Shown here: piece after piece, positions 37,681 to 48,209 of the stretch | How the letters are laid out: each line of letters opens with the position of its first letter | Numbering within the stretch: position 1 is the first letter of the stretch | Assembly: GCA_012103575.1 (NCBI GenBank) | Contig: WLWN01000001.1 | Coordinates: 759,792-823,791 of the forward strand | Length of the DNA stretch: 64,000 nt | Reading direction: 5' to 3' | Source: Kiritimatiellia bacterium | GTDB lineage: Bacteria > Verrucomicrobiota > Kiritimatiellia > WLWN01 | Program-made: the position numbers and the translations under genes | Notes under the pieces: model-generated | Told to the model about the DNA's origin: nothing | The model's input: only the letters and a program-made list of their open reading frames with translations | Databases searched by the model: none

Positions 37681-40600
37681 TAAACGGTTCTATTTCATTC
37701 TCTTTTTCATATTCGGTAAGCGACCAACGCCCCGTGTGTTCGATGCCAAAGATTGCCTTTCGATTCCTTCGGTTCCTATTTTTCGAAGGTCTATTATAGG
37801 AAGGGGTGAGCAAGGCCCTTAATCCTGAATAGCTGTCGTTTGTGATTAATCCGTTGGCAACCAATTCGGCGAGACCCTCCTCTACCTGGCTTTTCAGTAA
37901 ATGGGTTTGGGTATCTATATCACCAAAAAAACTGGCCCCGTTCTTCTTGAGGTGGTCCATGACTTGTTGTGCCGAATGGCTCTGTTCTTGTTCTTTGGGA
38001 TGATGGGTGATTTGTAGGTGCCATAGGTTGACATTTGTTCGTGCCACTAAGCAGATAGGTGTGCTCTTTGCAGGGCCTGTCTTTTTGTTTTTCCGACGTG
38101 TTTGTTTGGGAGGGCTAAAACGTTGCTATGCAATTTTTCCGCTCATACACAGTACATCTAACCAGCTAGGGTCATAATCGGCGATGCGCGCTGGAAGGAT
38201 GTCCGATTCCCAAGCCACGGCAGGCGCTTCAATCCCTTCTAGTTGATCAAGGACTTTCTGCAAAGTGTCAGGACCGGTTTGTTTATCGTCAGCACGCATA
38301 TGGTGGTATGCAAACAAGAATTGCATGAAGTCCTGAGGGCGGACCGGTTCTATACTTTGACGCAATGAATCAATGGTGTATTTATGAATACGCTGCAGTA
38401 AACGTCTTTCACACCATTCTTCTGCCCGAAGATCAGGTGCAAAGTTGCCTCGGAAAACAAATCCTTCTGTTTCAAGGGTCAATAGAGCTTGTTTAGTTTT
38501 GTTGAGGGGCATTCCGATATCTTGAGTGAGTTGTTCAGCCTGGACGGGTCCAAGCGCTTCGAGTTGACCTCGTATGATTTCTTTTAAAGCATCTTCAAAA
38601 GAAAACTTCTCTTGCATGATTGAATGGGGGATTTCGAAGACAGGGTATAGTTGGGTATCAGGGAAAACGGTCTGAAACAGAGGGATTCGTTTGGTAGCGA
38701 TCCATAGCGCCCGATTTGGGCCTGCTTGAAGTTTTGCTGCGCGAGACTCAGATACGAGTTGCGTAAAAAATGGGTCCCACTGGTTCTTCTGACCTTCTTC
38801 TTCAAGAATGAATCCGTGAATACTAAGGACGTCATGTAATTCGTCCGGTATTTGGGCTTGTGGCCAGGCTTCTACTTTGACCCGTTTGATGGCCTCTATA
38901 TCGAGTTTGCTGAGGTCGGATGCGTCGCCTAGGTCAAGCCAACTTCGATTTCGAATCGTGTTCACGCGTCGTTCAAAAAACTCGGTTTCATCGAGAAACG
39001 CATAAGGACGTGCGTTAATGATCTCTTGGGCGAATGGGGAAGGTTCTCATAGATCTTTGGCCACTAAGTCGAATTCGTTTCGTTCAATATTTCCTATGAT
39101 CTGTTCTAGCTCATCGATGTCCATGACGTCGGTAAGACAGTCATGGATGGTCTGATTGACGAGGGGGTGATCTGGTACTTCGCGTTCGCCATCAATGTTT
39201 TCAAAGCATGCGATTTGGTTGGGGAAGACCTGTGCAATCAGATCTTCAGACTGCATGCGTTGTAATTGTGGGGGAACACGTTTCCCATTACGATTTCGTT
39301 GGATGGCTAAGGTCCGTGTAGCGTTCCAGCGCCAACGCACTTCGAACAAAGGGGCATCTAGCATGGCTTGGATCAGGGTGTCGCGAACGGTTTTTGTGTT
39401 CAAGTAACGAAAGACTTCATTCAGGGGAAAGCTGTGAGAAGAGCTGAGCGACAAGATAATACTATCTTCATTGGCTGCGGCTTGTAACTCAAAGTTAAAG
39501 TTGCGACAGAATTTTTTTCGTAATGATAATCCCCACCCTCGGTTAACACGACTTCCAAACGGTGAATGAATTACGAGATGCATGTCACCGGCTTTATCAA
39601 AGAACCGTTCGATGACAATGGTTTTTCAAGAGGGCATGATTCCTAAACCTGTTTTGCCCAAGGAGAGATACAGTATGATCTGTGTGGCCGCTGATTCTTG
39701 AATCTTGATCTCATTGACGAGCCAGCGAACGGATTTATTCTCCTTGAGATCCGTCGTGATATTTGAAATGATAGGGAGCGGATCTTTATCAAGCATGTCG
39801 CTAATGGTTTGGCGCAGACGGGACGTAGATTTGCTGAGTTCCATCGTTCGACCCGGTCCTTCGCCGAACCAAAACGGAATCGTGGGAGGTAGTCCTGTTG
39901 CATCTTTTACCAAAAGTTTTAGGCCATCAAGGCCCAGTATTTGCCAGGCATGCGTTCCCAGAGTAAAGATATCACCCGGTGCTGATTCGTGCGCAAAATC
40001 TTCGTTTATAGAGCCTACGATAATGTTTTCAGGTTGCATGACTACTTCATAATCGAACATATCAGGAATGGCGCCTCCATTGGTGAGCGCGACAAGACGG
40101 GTTCCTCGACGTGCTCTTAATCGACTGTTCACTTCATCATAATGTAAACGGGCCCCTTTTCTTCCTCGTCGAGTACTGAATCCGTTGGCCAGCATGCGGA
40201 CAATTTCAATAAATCGGGGTTTTGACAAATCTCTATATGGATACGCATTGTGAAAGAGGTTGTATAAGCCATCGACGTCCCATTCTTGTCCAGACACCTC
40301 GGCAACGATTTGTTGGGCTAAAATGTCAATCGGTTGTTCAGGCATGATGATATCGTCTAGTTCTCCTCGGCGAACACTATCGAGTAAGGCTGCGCATTCT
40401 ACTAAATCGTCTCTTGAAAGAGGGAAGAGGGCCCCTTTGGCTATCCCCTCCACGGAATGACCGCTTCGACCGACTCGTTGAAGAAAGGTGGCAATACTTT
40501 TAGGGGAAGAGATCTGTACGACGAGTTCGACCGATCCAATATCAATACCTAGTTCCATGGATGCCGTTGCTACCAGGACTTTGAGGTGTCCATGTTTGAG

Positions 40601-41729
40601 TTTTTGTTCTGCGGCATGGCGATGTTCTTTACTCATACTGCCATGGTGAGAAAAAACGTGATTTTCTCCAATCTGTTCGCAAAGAGTCAGCGCTAACCGT
40701 TCTGTGAGTCGCCGGGTGTTTACAAAGATGAGAGTTGTTGTATGTTGGTTGATGAGCTCTACAAGTCGTTCGTAAAGTTCATTTCATATTTCATGGCTCA
40801 TTACAGCCGTCAGAGGCGATGGAGGCACTTCGAGGCTCAGTTCTAATTTCCGTTGGTGACCGGTGTTAACAATAAAACAATGTGGGATATTGTTTTCAAT
40901 GTTTTGATTTCCCACTAGAAATTTTGCAACGGTCTGAATCGGTTTTTGTGTGGCTGATAAGCCAATGCGTTGGAGGGGCATACCGGTGATGGCTTCTAAT
41001 CATTCTATGGATAGGGCAAGATGGGATCCTCTTTTGCCACCTAGCATCGCGTGAATTTCGTCGATAATCAATGTGCGTGTGCCCCGCAACATGTTTCGAC
41101 CACTGGCGCTTGTTAAGAGAAGGTAAAGTGATTCGGGTGTTGTGACCAAGATATGGGGGGGGGCGTTTAATCATTTTCTGGCGTTCGCTTTGTGGGGTGT
41201 CACTTGTGCGCACGGCCACTGAAATGTGCAGAGAGGGGAGCCCTTGGGCGTCGAGTTTTTCTTGAATACCTGTTAGTGGGATTTCAAGGTTTTTATGTAT
41301 ATCATTGCTGAGGGCTTTAAGGGGGGAAACATAGACCATGTGTATCTGGTTCGGTAAACGATGGCTCAGTCCTTGGATGATGAGCTGATCAATCGTTGCG
41401 TAAAACGCTGCTAAGGTTTTACCACTCCCTGTTGGCGCTGCAATAAGTGTATGTAGACCTTTTTTGATAGCAGTCTAAGCTTGAATCTGTGCCTTTGTAG
41501 GTTCCCCAACGTGTTGTTCAAACCAAGCGCGCGTTGCATTATGAAGATCGTCTAGTGACATTGGATCCTATCATCTTTTCTGGAATAGTATACCCGGAAC
41601 CATTCCTATTTTCGTGTGGACATTCGTAAAATATTCACGTTAAAGATATTGACGTATTTGGCCAACCAGCATAAAATGATTACATTACAAAAACGAGTTG
41701 GTTTTAGGGAGATATTTTACAACCTTTTA

Positions 41730-43463
41730 ATGAAATTAGATAAAGATTCTGATCTATATAAAATGCGTCACAGTGCTGCGCATGTTATGGCTGCTGCGGT
41801 TTGTCGCCTCTACGACGATGTCCAACTCGATATCGGACCCCCTACGAATGAAGGGTTCTATTATGATTTCGACGTGCCTCATCGATTCACCCCAGAAAAT
41901 TTCGAAGCGATCGAGAAGGAGATGGTTCGTTTCATTCAAGAAGATCATCCTTTCGAATGTATGGAAGTCTCTCGCGAGGAAGCTAAGCAAATCATTGCTG
42001 ACCAACACCAAAAGTATAAACTAGAACGATTAGCGGATATTCCTGAAGGTGATAAAATCACGTTTTATAAATGTGGCGAGTTTGTTGATCTCTGTCGAGG
42101 TCCACACGTAGAGCGTACTGGTCATGTCAAAACCTTTAAACTTCTTTCCGTTGCAGGGTCTTATTATCGAGGTCGTGAAACCAATCCCATGCTTCAACGC
42201 CTCTATGCAACAGCCTATAATCACGACAAAGAGCTCCGAAAATATTTAAAACAGCTTGAAGAAGCCAAACAGCGCGATCACCGAAAACTCGGTAAGGCGT
42301 TGGATCTCTTTAGCATTCAAGAAGATGTTGGGCCAGGCTTGATTCTTTGGCATCCTAAAGGGGCCCGTATCCGTTCACTGATTGAAGATGATTGGAAACA
42401 AAAGCATTTTCATGGTGGGTACAAGTTGGTGTACACACCTCACATCGGGAAGGCAAAGCTGTGGGAAACTTCGGGGCATCTTGGTTTTTATAAGGAGAGT
42501 ATGTTTGCCCCTATGGATATTGAAGGCATGGAATATTTTACTAAACCCATGAATTGTCCTTTTCACATTAAAATTTACCAGTCTCAGAAACGTTCCTATC
42601 GAGATCTGCCTCTACGGTGGGCAGAGTTAGGAACCGTCTATCGCTATGAAAAAGCTGGTGTTTTGCACGGTTTATTACGTGTCCGTGGGTTTACTCAGGA
42701 TGATGCCCATATTTTTTGTGCCCCTGAACAGGTCGAAGAAGAAATTAAAAAAGTGATCCGGTTTGCTATTGATGTGTGGAAAGATTTCGGGTTTTCAGAT
42801 ATCACCGCTTATTTATCTACACGACCCGATAAGGCGGTTGGTGAAGCGAATCAATGGGAAAAAGCTACAGCTTCTTTGGAACAAGCGTTGCAAGCTGAAT
42901 CGATACCCTACGAAGTGGATGTGGGTGGTGGCGCTTTTTACGGGCCGAAAATTGATATGAAAGTAAAAGATACCATTGGGCGCGAATGGCAAATGAGCAC
43001 GGTGCAATTTGATTTTAACTTGCCTGACCGGTTTAATATGAAATATGTCGGTGAAGACGGAAAAGAGCACCGGCCGTATATGGTCCACCGTGCTCTGTTT
43101 GGGAGTTTAGAACGATTTTTTGGGATCTTACTCGAGCATCATGCTGGAGCATTTCCGTTATGGTTGGCTCCGGAACAAATTCGAGTGCTTCCTCTGACCG
43201 ATCATCAGTTTGGGTATGCACAGTCGGTTATCAAAACTCTGCAGGAAAAAGGATTTCGCGTATCTCAGGATATACGATCTGAAAAAGTAGGTGCTAAAAT
43301 TCGAAAAGCACAGATCGAAAAGGTCCCTTACATGTTAATTCTTGGACCCAAAGAAGAAGATTCGGGGTCGGTGTCTGTTCGTCGTCGTTCGGGTGATCAG
43401 AGCTCTATGACGATAGAGGGTTTGGCCGAGACGATCATGAGAGAAATAAATGCTAAAGCGTAA
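41730..43463 (+). CDS. thrS: Threonyl-tRNA synthetase without TGS domain
   Basis: The catalytic protein starts MKLDKDSDLYKMRHSAAHVMA, which corresponds to the editing (SAD) domain after the usual N-terminal TGS domain; the frame extends upstream to GTG 41616 but encodes no TGS-like sequence. The editing-domain metal motif HSAAHVMA is present, then class II motif 1 around PKGARIRSLIEDDW, motif 2 (FTKPMNCPFHI, RYEKAGVLHGLLRVRGFTQDD) and motif 3 (GSLERFFGILLEHH), and the anticodon-binding domain to the end. It charges tRNA-Thr in the cytoplasm. infC follows after about 44 bases. Loss of TGS is known in some lineages and does not imply inactivation. The start codon remains uncertain. Confidence 0.93.
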   Translation: MKLDKDSDLYKMRHSAAHVMAAAVCRLYDDVQLDIGPPTNEGFYYDFDVPHRFTPENFEAIEKEMVRFIQEDHPFECMEVSREEAKQIIADQHQKYKLERLADIPEGDKITFYKCGEFVDLCRGPHVERTGHVKTFKLLSVAGSYYRGRETNPMLQRLYATAYNHDKELRKYLKQLEEAKQRDHRKLGKALDLFSIQEDVGPGLILWHPKGARIRSLIEDDWKQKHFHGGYKLVYTPHIGKAKLWETSGHLGFYKESMFAPMDIEGMEYFTKPMNCPFHIKIYQSQKRSYRDLPLRWAELGTVYRYEKAGVLHGLLRVRGFTQDDAHIFCAPEQVEEEIKKVIRFAIDVWKDFGFSDITAYLSTRPDKAVGEANQWEKATASLEQALQAESIPYEVDVGGGAFYGPKIDMKVKDTIGREWQMSTVQFDFNLPDRFNMKYVGEDGKEHRPYMVHRALFGSLERFFGILLEHHAGAFPLWLAPEQIRVLPLTDHQFGYAQSVIKTLQEKGFRVSQDIRSEKVGAKIRKAQIEKVPYMLILGPKEEDSGSVSVRRRSGDQSSMTIEGLAETIMREINAKA

Positions 43464-43507
43464 AATGAAACCATGCAGCCACAGGCTGAAACTAAAAGGA
43501 GGTGCTT

Positions 43508-44059
43508 ATTCGTTATCAACGTAATGCAAAACGCGATTTCACGCGTATTAACCATCGAATCCGAGTTCTACAAGTTCGGTGTGTTGGCGTAGATGGAGAG
43601 CCGATTGGTATTGTCGAAACCCGAAAAGCTCTATTGTTATCCCAACAGGCGGGTTTAGATTTGGTAGAAATTTCACCGAATGCGCAGCCTCCTGTTTGCC
43701 GGATTATGGATTATGGGAAATTTAAATACGATCGCGACAAAAAGAAAAAACAAGCTAAGAAACATCAAACCATTGTCAAACTTAAAGAGATCAAATTCCA
43801 TGCGAACGTAGAAGAACATGATTATCAAACAAAAGTTCGGCATGCGCGCGAATTTTTAGAAGAAGGGCATCGCGTAAAATTTTCTCTCTATTTTCGCGGA
43901 CGAGAAAATGCACATCATGATAAAGGATATGATGTGATGAACCGGGCCATGAAGTATTGCGAAGATATCGGTAACATCGAGCAGGTGCCTAAACTGATGG
44001 GCCGAAGCCTTATCATGTTTATTACATCAAGAACCCCCCTCAAAAGGGGGAAAGTCTAA
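43508..44059 (+). CDS. infC: Translation initiation factor IF-3 (ATT start)
   Basis: About 183 residues with both IF-3 domains: the N-terminal IRVLQVRCVGVDGEPIG segment, linker with DLVEISPNAQPPVCRIMDYGK and KKKKQAKKHQ, and the C-terminal domain with KEIKFHANVEEHDY and KVKFSLYFRGRE-type motifs. IF-3 binds the 30S subunit and monitors initiation. AAAGGAGG at 43495-43502 would overlap the GTG at 43502, so the ATT at 43508, 5 bases after the site, is the better start; AUU starts are the known basis of IF-3 autoregulation. The usual rpmI and rplT genes do not follow; instead a decayed minus-strand gene begins. Confidence 0.93.
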   Translation: MRYQRNAKRDFTRINHRIRVLQVRCVGVDGEPIGIVETRKALLLSQQAGLDLVEISPNAQPPVCRIMDYGKFKYDRDKKKKQAKKHQTIVKLKEIKFHANVEEHDYQTKVRHAREFLEEGHRVKFSLYFRGRENAHHDKGYDVMNRAMKYCEDIGNIEQVPKLMGRSLIMFITSRTPLKRGKV

Positions 44060-45996
44060 ATAAGCGGATTGGATTGGACTTTATCAAATATCCATGGATA
44101 ATTCTACATAGAATCCTTTGAACATCTCACTGGTTTCTACTAATTCCCGTTGGGATACTTGGCCGTTATCGGACAAGATAATCCGGTCTAGAGAAAAGAC
44201 ACTATCATCAATATAGAGATAACGATATCCTGCTTTCATTTGAAGTTTTTTCCATACACCTACTAACCCTGCCTCAAGGGTGTACCCGGGAGCGTCATCA
44301 AGTGCTAAAATAAAACCTGTGGTGGTATTCTCAAAGTAATAGCCAAAGGTTCCAGATGTGATAACCCAATCAATACCTTGTCTCCATGATATAAAGGATA
44401 CACGTAACCCGCAGTAACTTTTGGTCCCGTGAAAGAATAGGATAAGTCGCGGGCAGGAACGCCGCCTCGTCTACCATCGGTTTTTTATTCGATGAACTCC
44501 CGCACCTAACGAGAGGTTATCTTCGAAGGTGTATTGCACCATGATCTGATAATCGTCACGCTCAATGCTATCGTTGGTATCTCTACTCCTAAACTCGTAT
44601 CTATCAGAAAAACCTACAGCCACTGTAATACGCCATGGACCTTTAATCATATCTGCATAAACCGTATAAAAGGGTTCTGCTTCTGCTTCCGTCGTATTTC
44701 CACCACTCATAGCAGGACTATTATCCAACCTGAATCCGTCAGCTATCGATTCGGAAGGCGTTCTAGGGCTCAAAAGTTGAAAATTTTTTCCTTGAGATGC
44801 TCGCTTTTGGGCGGATTGGGACCGGCAAGTATCACCCTGATGAATTTTTTGAGCGTACAGGTCAGATTCACTCTGATTTGACCATTTTAGGGCGTAGGCC
44901 TCCTTGGGCAGTCGCCTTAGAGTATTGTTAAAGGTGCACGGAGGGCTATGCGAAGGAATGGGGCAATATCTTGTATCACTTCAAACCAGCGACAACCCTT
45001 GCCAAAGTGAAGTTCAATTCGTCCGGCGTGGCGGACCAATCGAACCGCGCAATAGGTTGAAGGCCACCATGGCGCATAACAGAATAATCTTATTGGCACA
45101 GAGTCTCCCCGAAGGCAATCGCTCAACATCAAGATCGCTTTTGAGTTCACTATGGTACTGCTCGCTGGGGCCATGTCCATGATAGAGATCTAGCACCGTC
45201 TTGGCACGACAAGAGAGGTTCGTCCACCAGGTGTTCACCTCAAGTTTAGGAACCAGAAGTTTCTGACCATCGATATCGATGGTGCGTTCAATCACTTCGA
45301 AGGCCACCGGGACACAAGGGCGGTTTTGGTCGCCACCGGGATGGAAATGATCGAAAAAGCCTGTGTAAACGTTCTTGCCTTCACGACTGTCTTGTTTGTC
45401 TCCAACTCGGCGTGCAAAGGCCAACATTTGTTCAGGACATTCGCGGTGAGGATTTCGCTTTACGATAAGATAATGATCCCCAAAAGCGTCGAAGTTATCG
45501 GCCGCATCGTTGCCACTATCAAGCCGAAGCAAACATTTTCCACCCAGGCCCAGGGTTTGGAGCGTTTCAACGCTGCGGGCAATAAACGCGGTCGTTCCCG
45601 ACTGACAATGTTGTTTACCGGGTCGAAGTTCGCACTCAAGCATGTGGCCTTGAGTGCCCACATAGGCAAATATCGGGGCGTAACCATCATGGCCCTTCTA
45701 GGTGTAGGAAACGCCTTCTTTCGAAGAGCCTGAGTGATCCAAAGGGCTCACATCGATATCGACGGGAACAAGATCAAGCCCTTCGACATCTACCTAGCCA
45801 AAGGGGCCCGAGGAAAGAAGTTCGGTGTTGAGTTTGCGTAGCCCCACATGGGTTCTGGCTGGGGGCAGGTCGTCGAAACGACGTCGGAACACCGGCTCAG
45901 AGGCTACCTTTTTAACTCCCCTTTTTAAGTCCAAAGGCATTCATAAAAATCTCATCACCCCGGTACAGGTCGATATCATTGAAATCGGTTCTGAGA

Positions 45997-47212
45997 ATTG
46001 TAATATTAAATGCCCAAAAGAAGATATTGTAAAACAGGAGTGTTCCATGCCGAAATCTTCTAGATTTAAAAACTCGACAGAAGACAAAAAAAGGAGAAAG
46101 ACATGGAACAAATCAAGAGTAGTATTCATCCCCGAAAAGGCAAGCATTTGACACGGAAAGAACGGATCATGATTGAAACAATGCTCAAAAACCCAGGACG
46201 TCCTTTGGAGATAGCTACTAGCTATCTGGGAAGGCATCGTCGAACCATAGAGCGCGAAATTAAACGTGGGGAGGTAGAGCATTTCGATACAGAGCCGCGA
46301 AAGAAGAAAGCATACAGCAGTGATCGAGCCCAGGAACTTCATGATCTAAATGCGACGGCCAAGGGACCTGAGCTTAAGCTTGGAAAGCATCATGAAACCG
46401 CCGTGTTTATCAGCGAGCACATTCTTGTTCACAAACGCTCACCCGATGTGGTTGCTCCTTTGCTTAAACAAGAGCAGAGACCTGCAGCGGTGAGTACAAA
46501 AACGCTGTATACCTATATTGACCAAGGTCTCATCCCGGGGGTAAGCAACGAGTCCCTATGGGAAAAACGAAAACGGATAAAACGAAAAAGACGTGCTATT
46601 AAGCGGGTTAAAAAGCAACATGCCCGAAGGACCAGTATCGAAAAACGACCTAAGACCGTAGAAAAACGCGAGGAATTTGGGCACTGGGAATTGGATTTGA
46701 TCGTCGGCGGAAAAGGAACTTCAAAACCGGTTTTAATGACGTTAGTAGAAAGAAAGGTCCGAATGCTAAGGGTGAGAAAATTTTCGGATAAAACACAGGC
46801 ATCGGTTCTGCAGGCCCTCAAAGCGATCGAAAGATCGATGGGAGCTGGCCCATTCAGATCGATGTTCAAGTCGATTACAGCCGATAACGGGAGCGAGTTT
46901 CTCGACGTGGAGCAGATGGAACGTTCCGGATTTAGCAAAAAGAGACGTGTTAAACTCTATTATGCTCACCCGTATTCTTCCTGGGAACGAGGCTCCAACG
47001 AAAATGCCAACCGTATGGTTCGTCGTTTCGTCGCCAAAGGAGACAACATCAGAAAATATACCATCGACCGTATTGGTGAGATTGAAAAATGGATTAACAA
47101 CTATCCTCGCAAGATCCTAGAATACAAACCCGCACAGGAGTGTTTCGATTTGGAGATCGCCGCATGAACAGAAGCTCTCAGGTCCATTTTTTGCGGCATT
47201 TAATTTTACAAT
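45997..47212 (+). mobile_element. IS30-family element nested in IS1380 copy B
   Basis: The left end ATTGTAATATTAAATGCC and the inverted right end GGCATTTAATTTTACAAT define it within a few bases. The IS1380 sequence on the two sides does not rejoin perfectly: about eight bases present in other copies (CGACCGTT) are missing at the junction. It is unrelated at the ends to the IS30 at 27531. Confidence 0.85.
46103..47167 (+). CDS. IS30-family transposase
   Basis: 354 residues, uninterrupted. The N-terminal HTH segment (LTRKERIMIETMLKN, IATSYLGRHRRTIEREIKRG) and a Lys/Arg-rich linker precede the DDE core with GHWELDLIVG (first Asp), ITADNGSEF (second Asp) and PYSSWERGSNENANRMVRRF (Glu). All catalytic positions are kept and the frame is complete from ATG to TGA, so this transposase could be active. 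It differs strongly from the other IS30 transposase in the window, so two separate IS30 lineages are present. Confidence 0.93.
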   Translation: MEQIKSSIHPRKGKHLTRKERIMIETMLKNPGRPLEIATSYLGRHRRTIEREIKRGEVEHFDTEPRKKKAYSSDRAQELHDLNATAKGPELKLGKHHETAVFISEHILVHKRSPDVVAPLLKQEQRPAAVSTKTLYTYIDQGLIPGVSNESLWEKRKRIKRKRRAIKRVKKQHARRTSIEKRPKTVEKREEFGHWELDLIVGGKGTSKPVLMTLVERKVRMLRVRKFSDKTQASVLQALKAIERSMGAGPFRSMFKSITADNGSEFLDVEQMERSGFSKKRRVKLYYAHPYSSWERGSNENANRMVRRFVAKGDNIRKYTIDRIGEIEKWINNYPRKILEYKPAQECFDLEIAA

Positions 47213-47835
47213 CCACCGCAAAGTAAGCCGATCTGGGTAAGGAGGATCTCCCGATCAGAGATCGCATCGGAGCGGTGTGGTTGAAAATTGGAGGGAAGAA
47301 TCCGTTGAGCATGATCCTCAAGCAGCAGGCCGCAAAGATGATTTCCGCTTGTGCTGTTGAGTTCGCCCTTGCCAGTCTTTATTTTATATTGTTTCATATA
47401 CACACCTGTTGGGGTGGGGTTGTTTGTTTGAATACGGGTATGCTCCCCGCTTTAGCCCAACAGGTAATGAAAAATCATCAGATTTTATCTGACGGATTCA
47501 GGTCCAAGGGAACATTCAGACTATCCGCTTCAAGTTTCCATTCAGCATTCCAAATACGGACCCCCGCACTATACGTCCATTTATCTTCTCCTTCTTCCGC
47601 AAAAATCGAATACGAACCTAGAACTAAACAGCCAATCATTAAACAAACAAAAAATCTCATTATTTTCTCCTTTTATAAAACCAGATATTAATTTGTGATT
47701 TGAGTTTAAAGGTACATGATAAAGCAGTAACTCGTCAATGCTAGAAGTACCTTATTTGCAGGATTTGGACGAACAGATGTGGTTGACATATACGGGAGTC
47801 TATTTATATTGATTGACTTTAAAAGCATTCTTTCT

Positions 47836-47911
47836 GGGGGGTTAGCTCAGCTGGGAGAGCGCGTGAATGGCATTCACGAGGTCGTGGGTTCGAACCCCAT
47901 ACCCTCCACCA
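47836..47911 (+). tRNA. tRNA-Ala (anticodon GGC)
   Basis: A 76-nt cloverleaf with acceptor GGGGGGT/ACCCTCC, D arm AGCTCAGCTGGGAGAGC, anticodon arm CGTGA-ATGGCAT-TCACG with anticodon GGC, T arm GTGGGTTCGAACCCCAT and an encoded CCA end. All arms are intact. Confidence 0.95.
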
Positions 47912-47942
47912 GGTTCTCATAATATACTCAAGGGAGACTAAT

Positions 47943-48185
47943 ATGCACAAAGTCAAATGGGCAACCATCATCGTACTCTTTATTTTATCCGTGGCAACAT
48001 ACCTGAGTTGGTATTGGGTTTGGGGGTTACTCTTTCTGTATTGGGCGCTGAATGGGATCAAGTCTGGAGAGGCTTTTTTGATTGAGCCTATTAATCGGTC
48101 GCAGAATCGAGTCCTGTTCTGGATGATTAATCTCATGTGGACGGCGTCAGGGGTATGGACTGTTGTTTCAGCTCTTATAAGGTGA
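47943..48185 (+). CDS. Small membrane protein, two transmembrane helices
   Basis: 80 residues. A hydrophobic segment at about 7-35 (IIVLFILSVATYLSWYW) and a second at about 58-78 (VLFWMINLMWTASGVW) are joined by a polar loop with EPINRSQNR. AAGGGAG lies about 10 bases before the ATG. It precedes the Rieske oxygenase remnant by 25 bases on the same strand, so they may once have been cotranscribed. No family is recognised and no enzymatic residues are seen. Confidence 0.6.
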   Translation: MHKVKWATIIVLFILSVATYLSWYWVWGLLFLYWALNGIKSGEAFLIEPINRSQNRVLFWMINLMWTASGVWTVVSALIR

Positions 48186-48209
48186 GTGCCTCAAATACAA
48201 AGATGATGG

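Larger units (their letters stand above)
36184..41561 (-). pseudogene. lhr: Lhr-type DEAD/DEAH helicase gene, decayed and split by IS630 copy 3
   Basis: A gene of about 1,450 codons can be read from ATG 41561 to TAA near 36189. It includes Walker A APTGSGKTLAAF, the DEIH box LIIDEIHAM, motif III LSATQK, motif VI QRVGRSGHS and the long Lhr-type C-terminal domains ending at the FETLEQIALIYIKRWG-GKETFAPPWR region. In-frame stops replace likely Trp or Arg codons at 41475, about 41000, about 40783, 39624, 39046 and 38126. A 9-C run near 41157 shifts the frame. IS630 copy 3 sits at TA 36687; precise removal restores EIEPFSFETLEQI. Lhr helicases act in DNA repair, so loss would reduce repair capacity. 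Confidence 0.92.
44730..47502 (-). mobile_element. IS1380-family element, copy B, containing an IS30
   Basis: The ends are CCTGAATCCGTCAG (44730) and CTGACGGATTCAGG (to 47502), flanked by a perfect 5-bp duplication TCCAA (44725-44729 and 47503-47507), the only copy in the window with one. Relative to copy D it lacks 104 bp near 45060 between two ATTGCGCGGT repeats and has the shared amber codon near 45706. An IS30-family element is inserted within it at about 45997-47212. The transposase is split by the deletion, the stop codon and the insertion, so it cannot now move itself. Confidence 0.93.
44084..47660 (-). pseudogene. Outer-membrane beta-barrel protein gene split by nested insertion sequences
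   Basis: The minus-strand gene starts at 47660 with a signal peptide (MRFFVCLMIGCLVL, SIFAEEG) and YSAGVRIWNAEWKLE, a typical barrel strand. At NVPLD it is cut by IS1380 copy B, and beyond the element resumes NSPAMSGGNTTEAEAEP with alternating strands such as WRITVAVGFSDRYE and DYQIMVQYTFEDNL. Two later frame changes (near 44475 and 44370) precede the C-terminal GFYVELSMDI, an outer-membrane-type last strand, ending at 44084. Removing the element and one TTGGA repeat restores the frame at the insertion point, so insertion and later decay are distinct events. The original role was probably porin- or adhesin-like. Confidence 0.82.

Noticed and set aside
39195..40460. Plus-strand ORFs opposite lhr (for example 39705-40052)
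   Set aside because: They overlap well-conserved helicase sequence on the minus strand and have no recognisable protein features.
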